Notes: generated by a model from the sequence alone, not told the origin. DNA of 64,000 nt from Terrimonas pollutisoli (GCF_029360765.1 NZ_JARKNA010000006.1:182003-246002), one strand, 5' to 3'; positions 25,089 to 34,967 are shown, numbered from the stretch's first letter. Translations and numbers: made by a program.

Positions 25089-26882
25089 ATGAGTGCTGCC
25101 ACAGAAGCCAAAAAGACATTGAAAGGGGGCGAATGGCTTATCAAAGAATCTTCGCCTTTTGAAACCTTTACGCCTGAAAACTTCGTTGAGGAACAGCGAA
25201 TGATCAGGGACATGTGTAACCAGTTTCTCGATGTAGAAGTTTATCCTATTTTAGATCGCATTGATAACCTGGAACCTGGCCTGATGAAATCGCTGGTTAC
25301 AAAAGCCGGTGAACAAGGGTTGCTATCAGTTTCTTTTCCGGAAGAGTATGGTGGGTTAGGAAAAGACTTTGTTACTTCTACTATAGTAAATGAATACCTG
25401 GGTGCCGGTCACTCATTTTCTGTTGCTATTGCGGCACATACCGGTATTGGCACATTGCCAATATTATATTTTGGTACACCCGAACAAAAGCAAAAGTATA
25501 TTCCCAAGTTAATTACTGGTGAATGGGCAGGCGCCTATGGATTAACGGAGCCCAATAGTGGAAGTGATGCATTGGGTGCAAAAACAACAGCAAAATTGAG
25601 CGATGATGGAAAATATTATATTCTGAATGGACAGAAATGCTGGATTACAAATGGCGGATTTGCGCAAGTGTATACTGTTTTTGCCAAAGTGGACGGCGAC
25701 AAGTTTACAGGATTTATAGTAGAAAGAGGAACTGAAGGATTTACCCAGGGTCCCGAAGAACATAAAATGGGTATCAAAGGTTCTTCGACTGTTCAACTTT
25801 ATTTCCAGGATGCAAAAGTGCCGGTTGAAAACGTGCTGGGAGAAATTGGCAAAGGTCATAAAATCGCTTTCAATATTTTGAATATTGGCCGGTTGAAATT
25901 GTGTGCTGCTGCTACCGGCGGCGCCAGGAGGTCATTGACAGAGTCGGTTTTATACGCTAAAACAAGAGAGCAATTCAAGCAGCCCATTTCCAATTTTGGT
26001 GCTATCAAACATAAATTAGCGGAAATGGCTATCAAAGTTTTTGTAGCTGAATCTGCTCTCTACCGCACCGCCAATTGGGTTGATGAGAAAGAAAAAGAAC
26101 TGTTGGCCGCAGGCAAACCATTTAATGAATCTTTGTTGGGAGCAGCGGAAGAATATGCTATCGAATGTGCTATGTTAAAAGTCTATGGCAGTGAAGTTTT
26201 GGACTATGTGGTAGATGAAGGAGTACAAATACATGGTGGTAATGGCTTCAGTGCTGAATATAATATTTCAAGGTCTTACCGGGATAGCCGTATCAACAGG
26301 ATTTATGAAGGCACCAATGAGATCAACCGGCTGCTCACACTTGACATGACTTTGAAAAGAGCGATGGGTGGAAGACTGGATCTGATGGGTCCGGCCATGA
26401 GTGTTCAAAAAGAGTTGATGAGCATCCCCGATTTTGGCAGTGAAGATGAAACTCCGTTTGCAAAAGAAAGAAAGCTTGTTGGCAATCTGAAGAAAGCAAT
26501 CCTGATGACTGCAGGCGCCGCTGTTCAAAAGCTGATGATGAAAATAGAAAGTGAACAGGAAGTATTGATGAATCTTGCTGATATGGCTATCGAAACCTTC
26601 AATGCAGAGAGTGTTCTATTGCGGGTAATGAAGATGACCGATCAGCAGGGTGATGCTGCCACACAGCTTTACCAGGATATTATGCGGACTTATTTATATG
26701 ATGCCGCTGACAAAGTAAACAAATCAGGTAAAGACGCTATTAATGCCTTTGCTGATGGCGATGAGCAGCGGATGATATTGATGGGATTAAAACGCTTTAC
26801 CAAGGCTGAACCATTCAATACAAAAGATGCAAGGAGAAGATTGGCTGATAAGATGGTTGCAGAAGGTAAATACTGTTTCTAA
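25089..26882 (+). CDS. acyl-CoA dehydrogenase
   Basis: The protein has 597 residues, a length usual for the large Bacteroidetes/VLCAD-like group. It has GAYGLTEPNSGSDALGAKTT (flavin and substrate loop), CWITNGGFAQVYTVFAK, VQIHGGNGFSAEYNISRSYRD, and RINRIYEGTNEINRL with the catalytic Glu expected in this group. It oxidises acyl-CoA to enoyl-CoA with FAD and passes electrons to ETF. A C-terminal extension of some 170 residues follows the core. It lies just after the MarR gene. Acyl-chain preference cannot be told. Confidence 0.95.
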   Translation: MSAATEAKKTLKGGEWLIKESSPFETFTPENFVEEQRMIRDMCNQFLDVEVYPILDRIDNLEPGLMKSLVTKAGEQGLLSVSFPEEYGGLGKDFVTSTIVNEYLGAGHSFSVAIAAHTGIGTLPILYFGTPEQKQKYIPKLITGEWAGAYGLTEPNSGSDALGAKTTAKLSDDGKYYILNGQKCWITNGGFAQVYTVFAKVDGDKFTGFIVERGTEGFTQGPEEHKMGIKGSSTVQLYFQDAKVPVENVLGEIGKGHKIAFNILNIGRLKLCAAATGGARRSLTESVLYAKTREQFKQPISNFGAIKHKLAEMAIKVFVAESALYRTANWVDEKEKELLAAGKPFNESLLGAAEEYAIECAMLKVYGSEVLDYVVDEGVQIHGGNGFSAEYNISRSYRDSRINRIYEGTNEINRLLTLDMTLKRAMGGRLDLMGPAMSVQKELMSIPDFGSEDETPFAKERKLVGNLKKAILMTAGAAVQKLMMKIESEQEVLMNLADMAIETFNAESVLLRVMKMTDQQGDAATQLYQDIMRTYLYDAADKVNKSGKDAINAFADGDEQRMILMGLKRFTKAEPFNTKDARRRLADKMVAEGKYCF

Positions 26883-26883
26883 T

Positions 26884-27642
26884 TTATTTTTTACTGAAAT
26901 TGATAATGACTGCTTCTAATGGAGCAGTCATTTTTTTTGGCTTTTCTTCCTGACCGCCGTATATAGCTTTTAGTTCCCTGCGGGTAGTTTTAATTTCAGT
27001 CAGCTGGTTGACCCTTTTTCTTTCCATGAAAATTCCCGTTGTCATCACAATACAGGAACAAATAGTGATAAGAAAATAAACAAGATGCGCATCGTGTTTA
27101 TAGACAGGTTGTATGAGATAATATACCACATACACAAAACAATATCCGACATAAGCAAAAAGTAAAGCGGCAACCATCAGGGCCTTGCCAATTGCTTTGT
27201 GATAGACGACTGCAATTTTTACCTGGTGCACAAAAAACAATATAGAGATTGTCAGCACCAATATCAGGCCAGGCGCTAGTATAATAGTGGTAGCTGTAGA
27301 ATTAAATCCATATAATGCGAGAACAATAGCTTCAAAAACAACAAAGCCGACTGCCACTAAAATCAATTTTCTTCGAAAAAAGACAGTTTTACTAAAGTAT
27401 ACCAGGAACAATAACATCAGCGGCGCATCTAATAAATTATTAATTACGCCAAGCCGGTTCATAAATGTCTTGCCCACGTTTACGTAGCCAAGTAGCATAA
27501 TGATATAACCTACCACGAGGACATAGTAAAAGAATAATGCAGGGAAACTTCTGTACCAGGCAAGCCGGTTTATTAGGAGCATAATAATGGGCGCACTCAA
27601 AGCAATAGTTGCGAATAGGCCCATCCAATTAAATAGAGACAT
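26884..27642 (-). CDS. seven-helix membrane protein of unknown function
   Basis: The 252-residue protein has about seven hydrophobic segments: MGLFATIALSAPIIMLLI, FFYYVLVVGYIIMLLGYV, DAPLMLLFLVYF, LILVAVGFVVFEAIVLAL, IILAPGLILVLTISILFF, ALMVAALLFAYVGYCFVY and VYFLITICSCIVMTTGIF. It ends with a basic cytoplasmic tail. I do not recognise the family. It converges on the acyl-CoA dehydrogenase gene with one base between the stop codons. No signal or motif suggests a substrate. Confidence 0.75.
   Translation of the reverse strand: MSLFNWMGLFATIALSAPIIMLLINRLAWYRSFPALFFYYVLVVGYIIMLLGYVNVGKTFMNRLGVINNLLDAPLMLLFLVYFSKTVFFRRKLILVAVGFVVFEAIVLALYGFNSTATTIILAPGLILVLTISILFFVHQVKIAVVYHKAIGKALMVAALLFAYVGYCFVYVVYYLIQPVYKHDAHLVYFLITICSCIVMTTGIFMERKRVNQLTEIKTTRRELKAIYGGQEEKPKKMTAPLEAVIINFSKK
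26905..26938 (+). terminator. intrinsic terminator of acyl-CoA dehydrogenase
   Basis: AATGACTGCT (26905-26914) pairs perfectly with AGCAGTCATT (26923-26932) around an 8-base loop and is followed by a T run up to 26938. It lies inside the 3' coding end of the convergent minus-strand gene. Confidence 0.85.
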
Positions 27643-27838
27643 AAAATTGGTTTTCGTTAGGATAGGTACACATCAACACCTGATCTTCACCATAAAGAAA
27701 CGGCCTTTTTATCTTTATAGTGCTTTCGTTTAATGGTTTATACTAAAATTCAGTAAAACTGTGAGGGTGTTTAGGTAATAATACGCAAAGGGTTGCAAGT
27801 GTTTTTATGTGATTGACAAATCAGGTATGATATCTTCA

Positions 27839-28234
27839 TCAATCTACAGGGTAAGGTTCGCCGCGATGACAAGTTTTACAATTGACCACCTTTAGATATT
27901 CAGGTCTTGTAGTAGTGTCAAAATTGAAATAAGTTTTGTTAAGATGGATAGTCATTCGCATCATTTTCCGGGCGTTCTCTTTCATAGGCTCATCATCTGA
28001 TGCGTAATCTAAACTATCGGGAAAGTTTTTAAAAGGCACATGGCAAAACTTACAACTCACTCCCAACGCCTTTGTATAAGATTCCATGATACTATCCAGC
28101 ATAAACTCACTGATGTCTTGTGGTAGTATTTTAAGATTTTTATGTTTTGGTTTTGGTAAGGTTACGGCTGCTACTCCGGCTGTAACCAGAGCCATCAACA
28201 AAAAAACTATAATGAATTGTTTTTTTATGATCAT
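27839..28234 (-). CDS. c-type cytochrome of the reaction-centre cytochrome subunit family
   Basis: The 131-residue protein begins at ATG 28234 with MIIKKQFIIVFLLMALVTAG, a signal peptide or membrane anchor. It carries two haem-binding motifs, CKFCH and CKTCH, separated by about 55 residues, with MKENARKMMRMT between them. LKILPQDISEFMLDSIMESY is typical of the PF02276-like proteins in Bacteroidetes. It should be a periplasmic electron carrier. An in-frame upstream stretch of 20 codons lacks support. It sits 68 bp after pgl on the same strand. Confidence 0.85.
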   Translation of the reverse strand: MIIKKQFIIVFLLMALVTAGVAAVTLPKPKHKNLKILPQDISEFMLDSIMESYTKALGVSCKFCHVPFKNFPDSLDYASDDEPMKENARKMMRMTIHLNKTYFNFDTTTRPEYLKVVNCKTCHRGEPYPVD

Positions 28235-28302
28235 ATGACCGGGATGTATGATAAGTGACGATCCACTGTTTAATTTGGTTGACAGCCCATACAATTTTTT
28301 AT

Positions 28303-29031
28303 CTATAAATCCGCGGCGGCGGCCTCATCTAAAAACCAATATAGCTCACTATTGAAAGGCTGAATAATCTGGGCTGGATAAAGATCAGGATCATGCTCGC
28401 TGCCCAAAACATGATACAATGAAGCGGCTTTATCACCACCGCTTATTAAGAAAGCTACTCTTGACGCCATATTAACTACGGGTGGGGTGAGGGTAATACG
28501 GTACATATCCTGCTCTTTCAAATAAAAGCTTAAAGCCCATTTATTATTTTCTCTTACATGATTATATCCCGGAAACAAAGACAAGGTGTGAGCATCATTG
28601 CCTAGTCCAAGCAAAACGAGATCAAAGGAGTTAGGTTTGTCGTCAAAATATTGATGCAATAATTTTTCATAATCAGCAGCAGATTCTTCCGGTTTCAATC
28701 CATCTGTCTTCATTACATGGATATTTTCGTTACTGACCGGGACATGGTTTAACAGATCATCATAGGCCATTTTCGCATTGTTTCTTTCATCTTCAAAAGG
28801 AACAAAACGTTCATCTCCCCAGAAAAAATGGAGTCTGCTCCAGTCAATCTCATTCTTGTATTTGTCAGAGCGTAATTGTTGATACAGTTTTTTGGGTGTG
28901 CTGCCCCCGGACAATGCAATCGTAAAACGATCCTGTTTTTTCAATACGTCATTTATATACTCAACCAACCATTCCGCCGCTTTTTCGCTTAGTTCGTCGC
29001 TGTTTTTTGACAAGTATTTATGCATAGCCAT
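28303..29031 (-). CDS. pgl: 6-phosphogluconolactonase
   Basis: The enzyme opens 6-phosphogluconolactone to 6-phosphogluconate, the second step of the oxidative pentose phosphate pathway. The 242-residue protein has FTIALSGGSTPKKLYQQL, WSRLHFFWGDERFVPFEDER and VLLGLGNDAHTLSLFPG, all standard in the SOL/DevB family. LGLGNDAHT replaces the more common LGMGxDGHT; His is kept. It starts directly after the stop of zwf. Confidence 0.95.
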   Translation of the reverse strand: MAMHKYLSKNSDELSEKAAEWLVEYINDVLKKQDRFTIALSGGSTPKKLYQQLRSDKYKNEIDWSRLHFFWGDERFVPFEDERNNAKMAYDDLLNHVPVSNENIHVMKTDGLKPEESAADYEKLLHQYFDDKPNSFDLVLLGLGNDAHTLSLFPGYNHVRENNKWALSFYLKEQDMYRITLTPPVVNMASRVAFLISGGDKAASLYHVLGSEHDPDLYPAQIIQPFNSELYWFLDEAAAADL

Positions 29032-30558
29032 CTATTTAGAAGTGTCGTTTTTTTGTATAGGAAAATTAGCCCAAAAATGTCCATCACGGGCTATCAGGGC
29101 ATCGGAATCTTCGGGTCCCCAACTATCAGGGCCATAATTGGGAAAATCTACAGGTGGCCGCTTTTGCCAGGCCTCTAATAAAGGGGTAATTACTTCCCAT
29201 GCAGCTTCCACCTGGTCGGCACGCATGAACAAAGTTTGATTTCCTTCAATCACATCTTCCAATAATGTTTCGTAAGCTTCCGGCTCCTGTTCATCAAACG
29301 TGTCCTTATAGCTAAATACCATGTCAACCGGATTCAATACCATCTCAGTGCCGGGCCGCTTGGCCTGGAAACGAATGCGGATGTCCATTTGCGGCTGAAT
29401 ACTAAATGTCAGTCTATTGGGCCGCCAGGTATCTGCAGCTTCCGCCGGAAATGAATAATGAGGAGCTTCTTTAAATTGAATGGTAATGGAAGTTGTTTTT
29501 TCATGCATTCGTTTACCGGTGCGTATATAAAAGGGGACGTTTTTCCAGCGCCAGTTATCGATATAGAATTTGGCAGCTACAAACGTTTCGATCGGCGAAT
29601 TTGTCGCCACGCTTTTCTCCTGCTGGTAGCCCGGAACTTCCTGTCCTTTCATCCATCCCTCAGCGTACTGACCTCGCACAGCATTTTCATGCACATCTTC
29701 CGTACTGATTTTCCGGATAGCTGTCAGCACATCCACTTTTTTATTTCTTATTTCATTTGAATCGAACGAAGTGGGTGGTTCCATAGCAATCATACAAAGC
29801 AATTGCAAAGCGTGGTTTTGAACCATATCTCTTAAGGCTCCCGCCTGTTCATAATAACCGCCTCTGTCTTCTACGCCGACCGTTTCAGCAGCTGTTATTT
29901 GCACATGATCAATATAATGATTGTTCCAGATGGGTTCAAACATAGCATTGGCAAAGCGGAAAGCAAGAATGTTTTGAACTGTTTCTTTACCAAGGTAATG
30001 ATCGATACGAAATATCTGCTCTTCCTTGAACATGCCACTCAGCAACTGGTTCAGGTCATGTGCACTTTTCAAGTCGTGCCCAAATGGTTTTTCAAAAACA
30101 ATCCGGGTATGCTGTGAGTCATCACAAATCTTTTGCTCTGATAGCTTTTTAGCGATAGGAGGAGCCAGCTGTGGAGCTACGGCGAGATAAAATAAAAGAT
30201 TAGGCATCACTCCCCATTCTTTGCTCTTCTCATTGGTCCATTCATACATTTTTTTATACGACTCATCATTCGTAAGATCCATTACATGATAAGAAATTAG
30301 CGGCGCAAAAGAGGGCCATTTTTCTTCTATCTTTTCTTTGCGTCGTGAAAATTGCTTGATTCCATCCAGGAGCTTATTTCGGTAATCATCAATGTTTGGA
30401 AAAGCTGTACGACCAACTCCGATCACCATAAATTTTTCAGGGAGTTGTTCGTCGAGATAAAGATTATAAATGGCTGGTATAAGCTTGCGGTTTGCGAGGT
30501 CGCCACTGCCGCCGAAAATAAAAAGTATAGTTGGGGGTAAATTTGTTTTCTTTTCCAT
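29032..30558 (-). CDS. zwf: glucose-6-phosphate 1-dehydrogenase
   Basis: The 508-residue protein catalyses the first step of the oxidative pentose phosphate pathway and makes NADPH. FIFGGSGDLANRKLIPAIYN is the Rossmann coenzyme loop. RIDHYLGKETVQNILAFRFA is the family signature, with the active-site His in RIDHYLGKE. VFEKPFGHD and YIRTGKRMHEKTTSI are further conserved substrate segments. The gene lies between gnd (104 bp upstream) and pgl (no gap), in one minus-strand operon. Confidence 0.97.
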   Translation of the reverse strand: MEKKTNLPPTILFIFGGSGDLANRKLIPAIYNLYLDEQLPEKFMVIGVGRTAFPNIDDYRNKLLDGIKQFSRRKEKIEEKWPSFAPLISYHVMDLTNDESYKKMYEWTNEKSKEWGVMPNLLFYLAVAPQLAPPIAKKLSEQKICDDSQHTRIVFEKPFGHDLKSAHDLNQLLSGMFKEEQIFRIDHYLGKETVQNILAFRFANAMFEPIWNNHYIDHVQITAAETVGVEDRGGYYEQAGALRDMVQNHALQLLCMIAMEPPTSFDSNEIRNKKVDVLTAIRKISTEDVHENAVRGQYAEGWMKGQEVPGYQQEKSVATNSPIETFVAAKFYIDNWRWKNVPFYIRTGKRMHEKTTSITIQFKEAPHYSFPAEAADTWRPNRLTFSIQPQMDIRIRFQAKRPGTEMVLNPVDMVFSYKDTFDEQEPEAYETLLEDVIEGNQTLFMRADQVEAAWEVITPLLEAWQKRPPVDFPNYGPDSWGPEDSDALIARDGHFWANFPIQKNDTSK

Positions 30559-30662
30559 TTATCAATAAGTATTAGAATCTTAAATCATGTTATGAACAGT
30601 CGCCACTTGCCCGTTACACAGTGCCTTCATCTTCCGGTCTCTGGCTTCTGAAATCCGGTTTT

Positions 30663-32066
30663 TCACCATTCGGTATGAAAGCTCCCTTCCTTGTCAATAC
30701 GCTGGTACGTATGGGCGCCAAAAAAATCCCGCTGGGCTTGTATCAGGTTTGTTGCCATTCGTTCACTGGTATACGCATCCAGGTAAGCCAAAGCACTCAT
30801 TAGCCCCGCTGCAGGAATTTTTGCTGTCGCAAATTGTTGCACCATTTTCCTGAGTCCGGCCTGTTTCTTTTTAACAATAGCGGCAATTTTTTTATCCAGT
30901 AAAATATTATCCAGGGAGGAATTCTTTTTAAATGCAGCTGTAAAAATTTCCAATTGTGCTGAACGAATGATACAGCCGCCCCGCCATATTTTCACCACAT
31001 CTTTCATCGGGATATCCATTTGTCTTTCTACTGATGCTTTTTGAAGCATCGAGAATCCTTGTGCATAAGCAATTAAAGTAGCGGCGTATAACGCATCGTG
31101 TAGTTGCAGCAGCAGTTTTTCTTTATTGCTGGAAAAACTTTTTGTTTTAGGCTTGTACAAAGCGGCGGCCTGCGCCCTTTCATCCTTATAACCTGAAATA
31201 TCTCTCATGGCAACCGCCATATCAATGGTTGGCAGGGGCACGGGCAGGTTCATTGCTTCCTGCGAGGTCCATTTACCGGTACCTTTTGAACCGGCTTTAT
31301 CCAAAATAATATCCACGAGGCTAATGCCGGTCAGCTCATCTTTTTTGGGAAAGATGGCTGCGGTTATTTCAATCAGGAACGACTGCAATTCTCCGTCATT
31401 CCATTTTGTAAAAACAGCATGCATCTCGTCATTGCTGAGTTCCAGGCCTCGCTTCATAAAGTCGTACACCTCACTAATCATTTGCATGATGGCATATTCA
31501 ATACCATTATGCACCATTTTTACATAGTGGCCCGCGGCATTTTTACCCATATAAGCTACGCAGGGCTCATTATTTACTTTAGCCGATACTGCTTCAAGAA
31601 TAGGTTTTACATGGTCCCATGCTTCTACATCTCCCCCCGGCATAATACTCGGGCCCCTTCTTGCGCCTTCTTCACCGCCACTCACGCCCATTCCCATGAA
31701 ATGAATTTTTTTATCTTCTACATATTTTATCCGGTTAAGGGTATCGGTGAAATGGGAGTTGCCGCCATCGATAATAATATCACCCTCTTGTAATAGAGGC
31801 AGCAAGTCCTTAATCACTGAATCGACTATGGGCCCTGCCGGAACCAATAACATAATTTTCCTGGGGCTTTTAAGTTCTGCGATCATCTCTTCCATAGAGT
31901 TAACGCCCTTCACGGTAGTGCCTCCCGTGGCTGACTCTTCCAGTAGTCTTGTCTTTGCGGTATCTTTATCGAAGCCAATCGCCGAAAATCCATGATCTGC
32001 AATATTTAACAAAAGGTTGCGGCCCATAGTACCCAAGCCTACCATACCGAAATCGTAAGATGCCAT
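30663..32066 (-). CDS. gnd: 6-phosphogluconate dehydrogenase, decarboxylating
   Basis: The enzyme oxidises and decarboxylates 6-phosphogluconate to ribulose 5-phosphate with NADP. I choose ATG at 32066, giving MASYDFGMVGLGTMGRNLLL with the Rossmann motif GLGTMGRN; an upstream start 11 codons away has no homology. IIDGGNSHFTDT, GMGVSGGEEGARRGPSIMPG and VKMVHNGIEYAIMQ are the active-site segments. The protein has 467 residues, the normal length for the long form. It is first in the gnd-zwf-pgl operon. Confidence 0.96.
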   Translation of the reverse strand: MASYDFGMVGLGTMGRNLLLNIADHGFSAIGFDKDTAKTRLLEESATGGTTVKGVNSMEEMIAELKSPRKIMLLVPAGPIVDSVIKDLLPLLQEGDIIIDGGNSHFTDTLNRIKYVEDKKIHFMGMGVSGGEEGARRGPSIMPGGDVEAWDHVKPILEAVSAKVNNEPCVAYMGKNAAGHYVKMVHNGIEYAIMQMISEVYDFMKRGLELSNDEMHAVFTKWNDGELQSFLIEITAAIFPKKDELTGISLVDIILDKAGSKGTGKWTSQEAMNLPVPLPTIDMAVAMRDISGYKDERAQAAALYKPKTKSFSSNKEKLLLQLHDALYAATLIAYAQGFSMLQKASVERQMDIPMKDVVKIWRGGCIIRSAQLEIFTAAFKKNSSLDNILLDKKIAAIVKKKQAGLRKMVQQFATAKIPAAGLMSALAYLDAYTSERMATNLIQAQRDFFGAHTYQRIDKEGSFHTEW

Positions 32067-32250
32067 ATAACTAAAATTAGGGTCGCAAGTTAGGTACAAA
32101 TTGTAAAAAGCGCTTCGTGACAGGGTTACGTATGTTTGTTTTTTTAGCCTAACCGATGAACTTACCGGTCATGATAAACTCATAAAAAGCATTTAACTCA
32201 TTCCCTTGGTTAATATTCATTAATTTTACAACCCAATATTTTATTTTGTT

Positions 32251-33279
32251 ATGAGTGATGTGATTACAGCCCCCGCCCTAACCGCCAAAGATTTCGCAAC
32301 CGACCAGGAAGTAAGATGGTGCCCCGGATGTGGTGATTATTCTATTTTGGCCCAAGTACAGAAAGTGATGCCAACCCTTGGAATTCCAAGAGAAAATATT
32401 GTAATAGTCTCAGGTATTGGTTGCAGCAGCCGGTTCCCTTATTATATGAATACCTATGGCATGCATTCGATTCACGGTCGTGCCACAGCGATAGCATCTG
32501 GTTTAAAAGCCAGTCGTCCTGAATTGAGTGTATGGATTGTTAGTGGAGATGGGGACAGTTTGAGCATCGGGGGTAATCATACTATCCACTTATTACGCCG
32601 CAATTTTAATGTGAACCTTTTAGTGTTCAACAACCAGATTTATGGATTGACAAAGGGACAATATTCTCCGACTTCTGAAGAAAATAAGGTGACTAAATCA
32701 ACGCCGTTTGGCAGTATTGATCATCCTTTTAATCCATTAGCGCTGGCGATGGGCGCCGATGCCAGTTTCGTAGCTCGTACTATGGATCGTGATCCGAAAC
32801 ATTTACAGGCCATGCTTATCAGAACTAACCAGCATAAAGGGGCTTCTTTTCTCGAGATATATCAGAACTGCAACATTTTTAATGATGGTGCCTTTGAAAT
32901 TTTTACTGAAAAAGGCAGCAAAGCACAGGAAACACTGTTCTTAGAACAAGGCAAACCGCTCGTCTTCGGCGCTTCGAGTGATAAGGGGATTAAGCTGGAT
33001 GGATTTACACCCAAAGTGGTGGACCTCAACAATGGTTATAGTGCTGATGATCTGTGGGTGCATGATGAAAAAGATATTTATAAAGCCCAGATATTGGTTC
33101 GCATATTTTATGATCCCAAAATAGAAGGTCATTTACCAAGACCATTCGGAGTGTTTTATCAAAACGACAGGCCTTGCTACGAGGATCAGATGCAATTACA
33201 ATTGGAGAATGCTGTTGCGAGCAAGCCTGCCGACCTGGATAAATTATTAAGAGGAAAAGAAGTGTGGACGATACAGTAA
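32251..33279 (+). CDS. korB: 2-oxoacid:ferredoxin oxidoreductase, beta subunit
   Basis: The 342-residue protein carries the thiamine-diphosphate-binding half of a 2-oxoacid:ferredoxin oxidoreductase. VRWCPGCGDYSIL is the family's N-terminal iron-sulphur/TPP motif, SGIGCSSRFPYYM and GRATAIASGLKA follow, and VSGDGDSLSIGGNH plus NNQIYGLTKGQYSPTS form the TPP/Mg site. Sequence resembles the 2-oxoglutarate-type beta subunits. The alpha subunit would usually be immediately upstream, but here gnd diverges in that place. The alpha gene must lie elsewhere. Confidence 0.9.
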   Translation: MSDVITAPALTAKDFATDQEVRWCPGCGDYSILAQVQKVMPTLGIPRENIVIVSGIGCSSRFPYYMNTYGMHSIHGRATAIASGLKASRPELSVWIVSGDGDSLSIGGNHTIHLLRRNFNVNLLVFNNQIYGLTKGQYSPTSEENKVTKSTPFGSIDHPFNPLALAMGADASFVARTMDRDPKHLQAMLIRTNQHKGASFLEIYQNCNIFNDGAFEIFTEKGSKAQETLFLEQGKPLVFGASSDKGIKLDGFTPKVVDLNNGYSADDLWVHDEKDIYKAQILVRIFYDPKIEGHLPRPFGVFYQNDRPCYEDQMQLQLENAVASKPADLDKLLRGKEVWTIQ

Positions 33280-33337
33280 GTATAGTTGCTCAGGGTATTA
33301 AGTTGTCTTTTCACTTTGCGCAATTTTATGATTTGCC

Positions 33338-34222
33338 TCAGGAGGTAAGCATAAGTTCTTTTTCGGCATTTTCAAAAATCTTTCTCTTTTTATTTTCATA
33401 CCACCACCGGGGCATTGTCTTTTTCATCAGGGTATCAATGCTGCGCATGCCGAATAAATTCCAGGCTCCTTTTAATTTGCCGCTCAATGATGGATGCAGT
33501 GCCCGCAAACTCATCGCAAACCCACTGTCAAGATATTCCATATGATGCCAATAACCGGCAGGCATAAATAAAGTATCGCCGGGTTCGAGGATGAAGTCAA
33601 AACCTTCAGCCAGTTTTAAAGCAGGGAATCGTGTATAATCCGGGGAGCCATTGCCCTCATAATAATGAGAGAAATCAGCGAGGCTTAATACTTCAAAAGG
33701 CTTGCGGTACAATTTGTATTGTTCTTTAAACGGAAACATCAGCACTCTTTTTCTGCCGGCAAATTGCGTATGCAAAATATGTGACATGTCAATATCAAAA
33801 TGCATATGCGTGATGCTGGTAGCGCCGCCGGTAAAAAGCATCGGGTATTTTTTTACAAAACCTTTCATCAGGTGTTCGGGCCACGTAAAATCATCGATGA
33901 GTTGTGGTGCGTGATCAAAGATGTTAAACAGGAATATCCGCCAGCCGGCAGGTCCTTTGCGGATCATTTCAATATACTCACCAAAAGTTTTGTAGTCATC
34001 TGCTTTGTTAATAGGCGTGTAAGCATCGCTTTTAATATTATTATAAAGAGGAACTTTTTTATCGCCAACCAATTCTTTGAAATAATCCCAGTTCCATTTG
34101 GTGTAAGCAGGCCACTCTTTTGCAAGATTTTTTATGACTATCGGGGTTCCTGGCTGATAAAAATCTTTCTTAAAAACTCCTGGTGCAATCGAATCGACCG
34201 TAACGACGGGCTTTAGAAGCAT
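33338..34222 (-). CDS. cupin-like (JmjC/FIH-type) dioxygenase-like protein
   Basis: The 294-residue protein belongs to the Cupin_8 group. TPIVIKNLAKEWPAYTKWNW is the usual opening. HMHFDIDMSHIL contains the iron-binding HxD pair (His141, Asp143), and LEPGDTLFMPAGYWHHMEYL gives the distal His near residue 226. These enzymes hydroxylate proteins or small molecules with 2-oxoglutarate and Fe(II). The metal site looks complete. It converges with korB. The substrate is unknown. Confidence 0.88.
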   Translation of the reverse strand: MLLKPVVTVDSIAPGVFKKDFYQPGTPIVIKNLAKEWPAYTKWNWDYFKELVGDKKVPLYNNIKSDAYTPINKADDYKTFGEYIEMIRKGPAGWRIFLFNIFDHAPQLIDDFTWPEHLMKGFVKKYPMLFTGGATSITHMHFDIDMSHILHTQFAGRKRVLMFPFKEQYKLYRKPFEVLSLADFSHYYEGNGSPDYTRFPALKLAEGFDFILEPGDTLFMPAGYWHHMEYLDSGFAMSLRALHPSLSGKLKGAWNLFGMRSIDTLMKKTMPRWWYENKKRKIFENAEKELMLTS

Positions 34223-34349
34223 AGCAGAGACGTTTTAACAAAGATAAAATTAAGGGTAAATATAAAGCGTCGGATTCTGATCAATTAACATATTTCATAA
34301 AACACTTGTAGCTTTATGTGTTTGTAATGGTTAATTGTTGTTTCAATCT

Positions 34350-34958
34350 ATGTTATTGCACATTCATCCACAAAATCCGCAGCCCAGGCAAATTAAGACT
34401 GTCGTTGAAAGTTTAGAAAGAGGAGGAGTTATTATATATCCAACCGATACTATATATGGTCTCGGTTGCGATATCCTGCAACATAAAGCGATTGAAAGAG
34501 TTTGCCGGATAAAAAACGTGGACCCTAAAAAAGCACAGCTTTCTTTTATTTGTTCCGACTTGAGTCACCTAAGTGACTACGCCAAGCAACTTCCTACGGT
34601 CACTTACCGCTTGCTAAAAGAGTACCTGCCCGGTCCTTACACTTTTATTTTGCCTGCCAGTAAAATGGTTCCGAAAATTTTGCAGAGTAAAAAAGACACC
34701 ATCGGGCTACGTATTCCGGCAAATAATATTGCCCAGGCTATCATTAATCAATTGGGTCGACCGATACTGAGTGCATCGTTGCCCGGAGAAATGGTAGAGG
34801 ATTATACAGATCCCGAAATAATGCATGAAAATTTTATGCGTGAAGTTGATATGGTCATTGACGGCGGTATTGGCGGAACTGTTCCATCGACAATTATTGA
34901 TTGTACAGGAACTGAGCCAATAGTGATGAGAGAAGGTTTGGGTGAGTGGAATGGATAA
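34350..34958 (+). CDS. Sua5/YciO/YrdC-family protein, likely threonylcarbamoyl-AMP synthase
   Basis: The 202-residue protein starts at ATG 34350 (MLLHIHPQNPQPRQIKTVVE); a TTG five codons earlier is less likely. GGVIIYPTDTIYGLGCD is the ATP/threonine-binding segment, RIKNVDPKKAQLSF follows the family's KxR pattern loosely, and LLKEYLPGPYTFIL and IGLRIPANNIAQAI complete the fold. TsaC-type enzymes make threonylcarbamoyl-AMP for the t6A modification of tRNA. YciO paralogues look very similar, so I give no gene symbol. Confidence 0.85.
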   Translation: MLLHIHPQNPQPRQIKTVVESLERGGVIIYPTDTIYGLGCDILQHKAIERVCRIKNVDPKKAQLSFICSDLSHLSDYAKQLPTVTYRLLKEYLPGPYTFILPASKMVPKILQSKKDTIGLRIPANNIAQAIINQLGRPILSASLPGEMVEDYTDPEIMHENFMREVDMVIDGGIGGTVPSTIIDCTGTEPIVMREGLGEWNG

Positions 34959-34967
34959 TGTAGTTGT

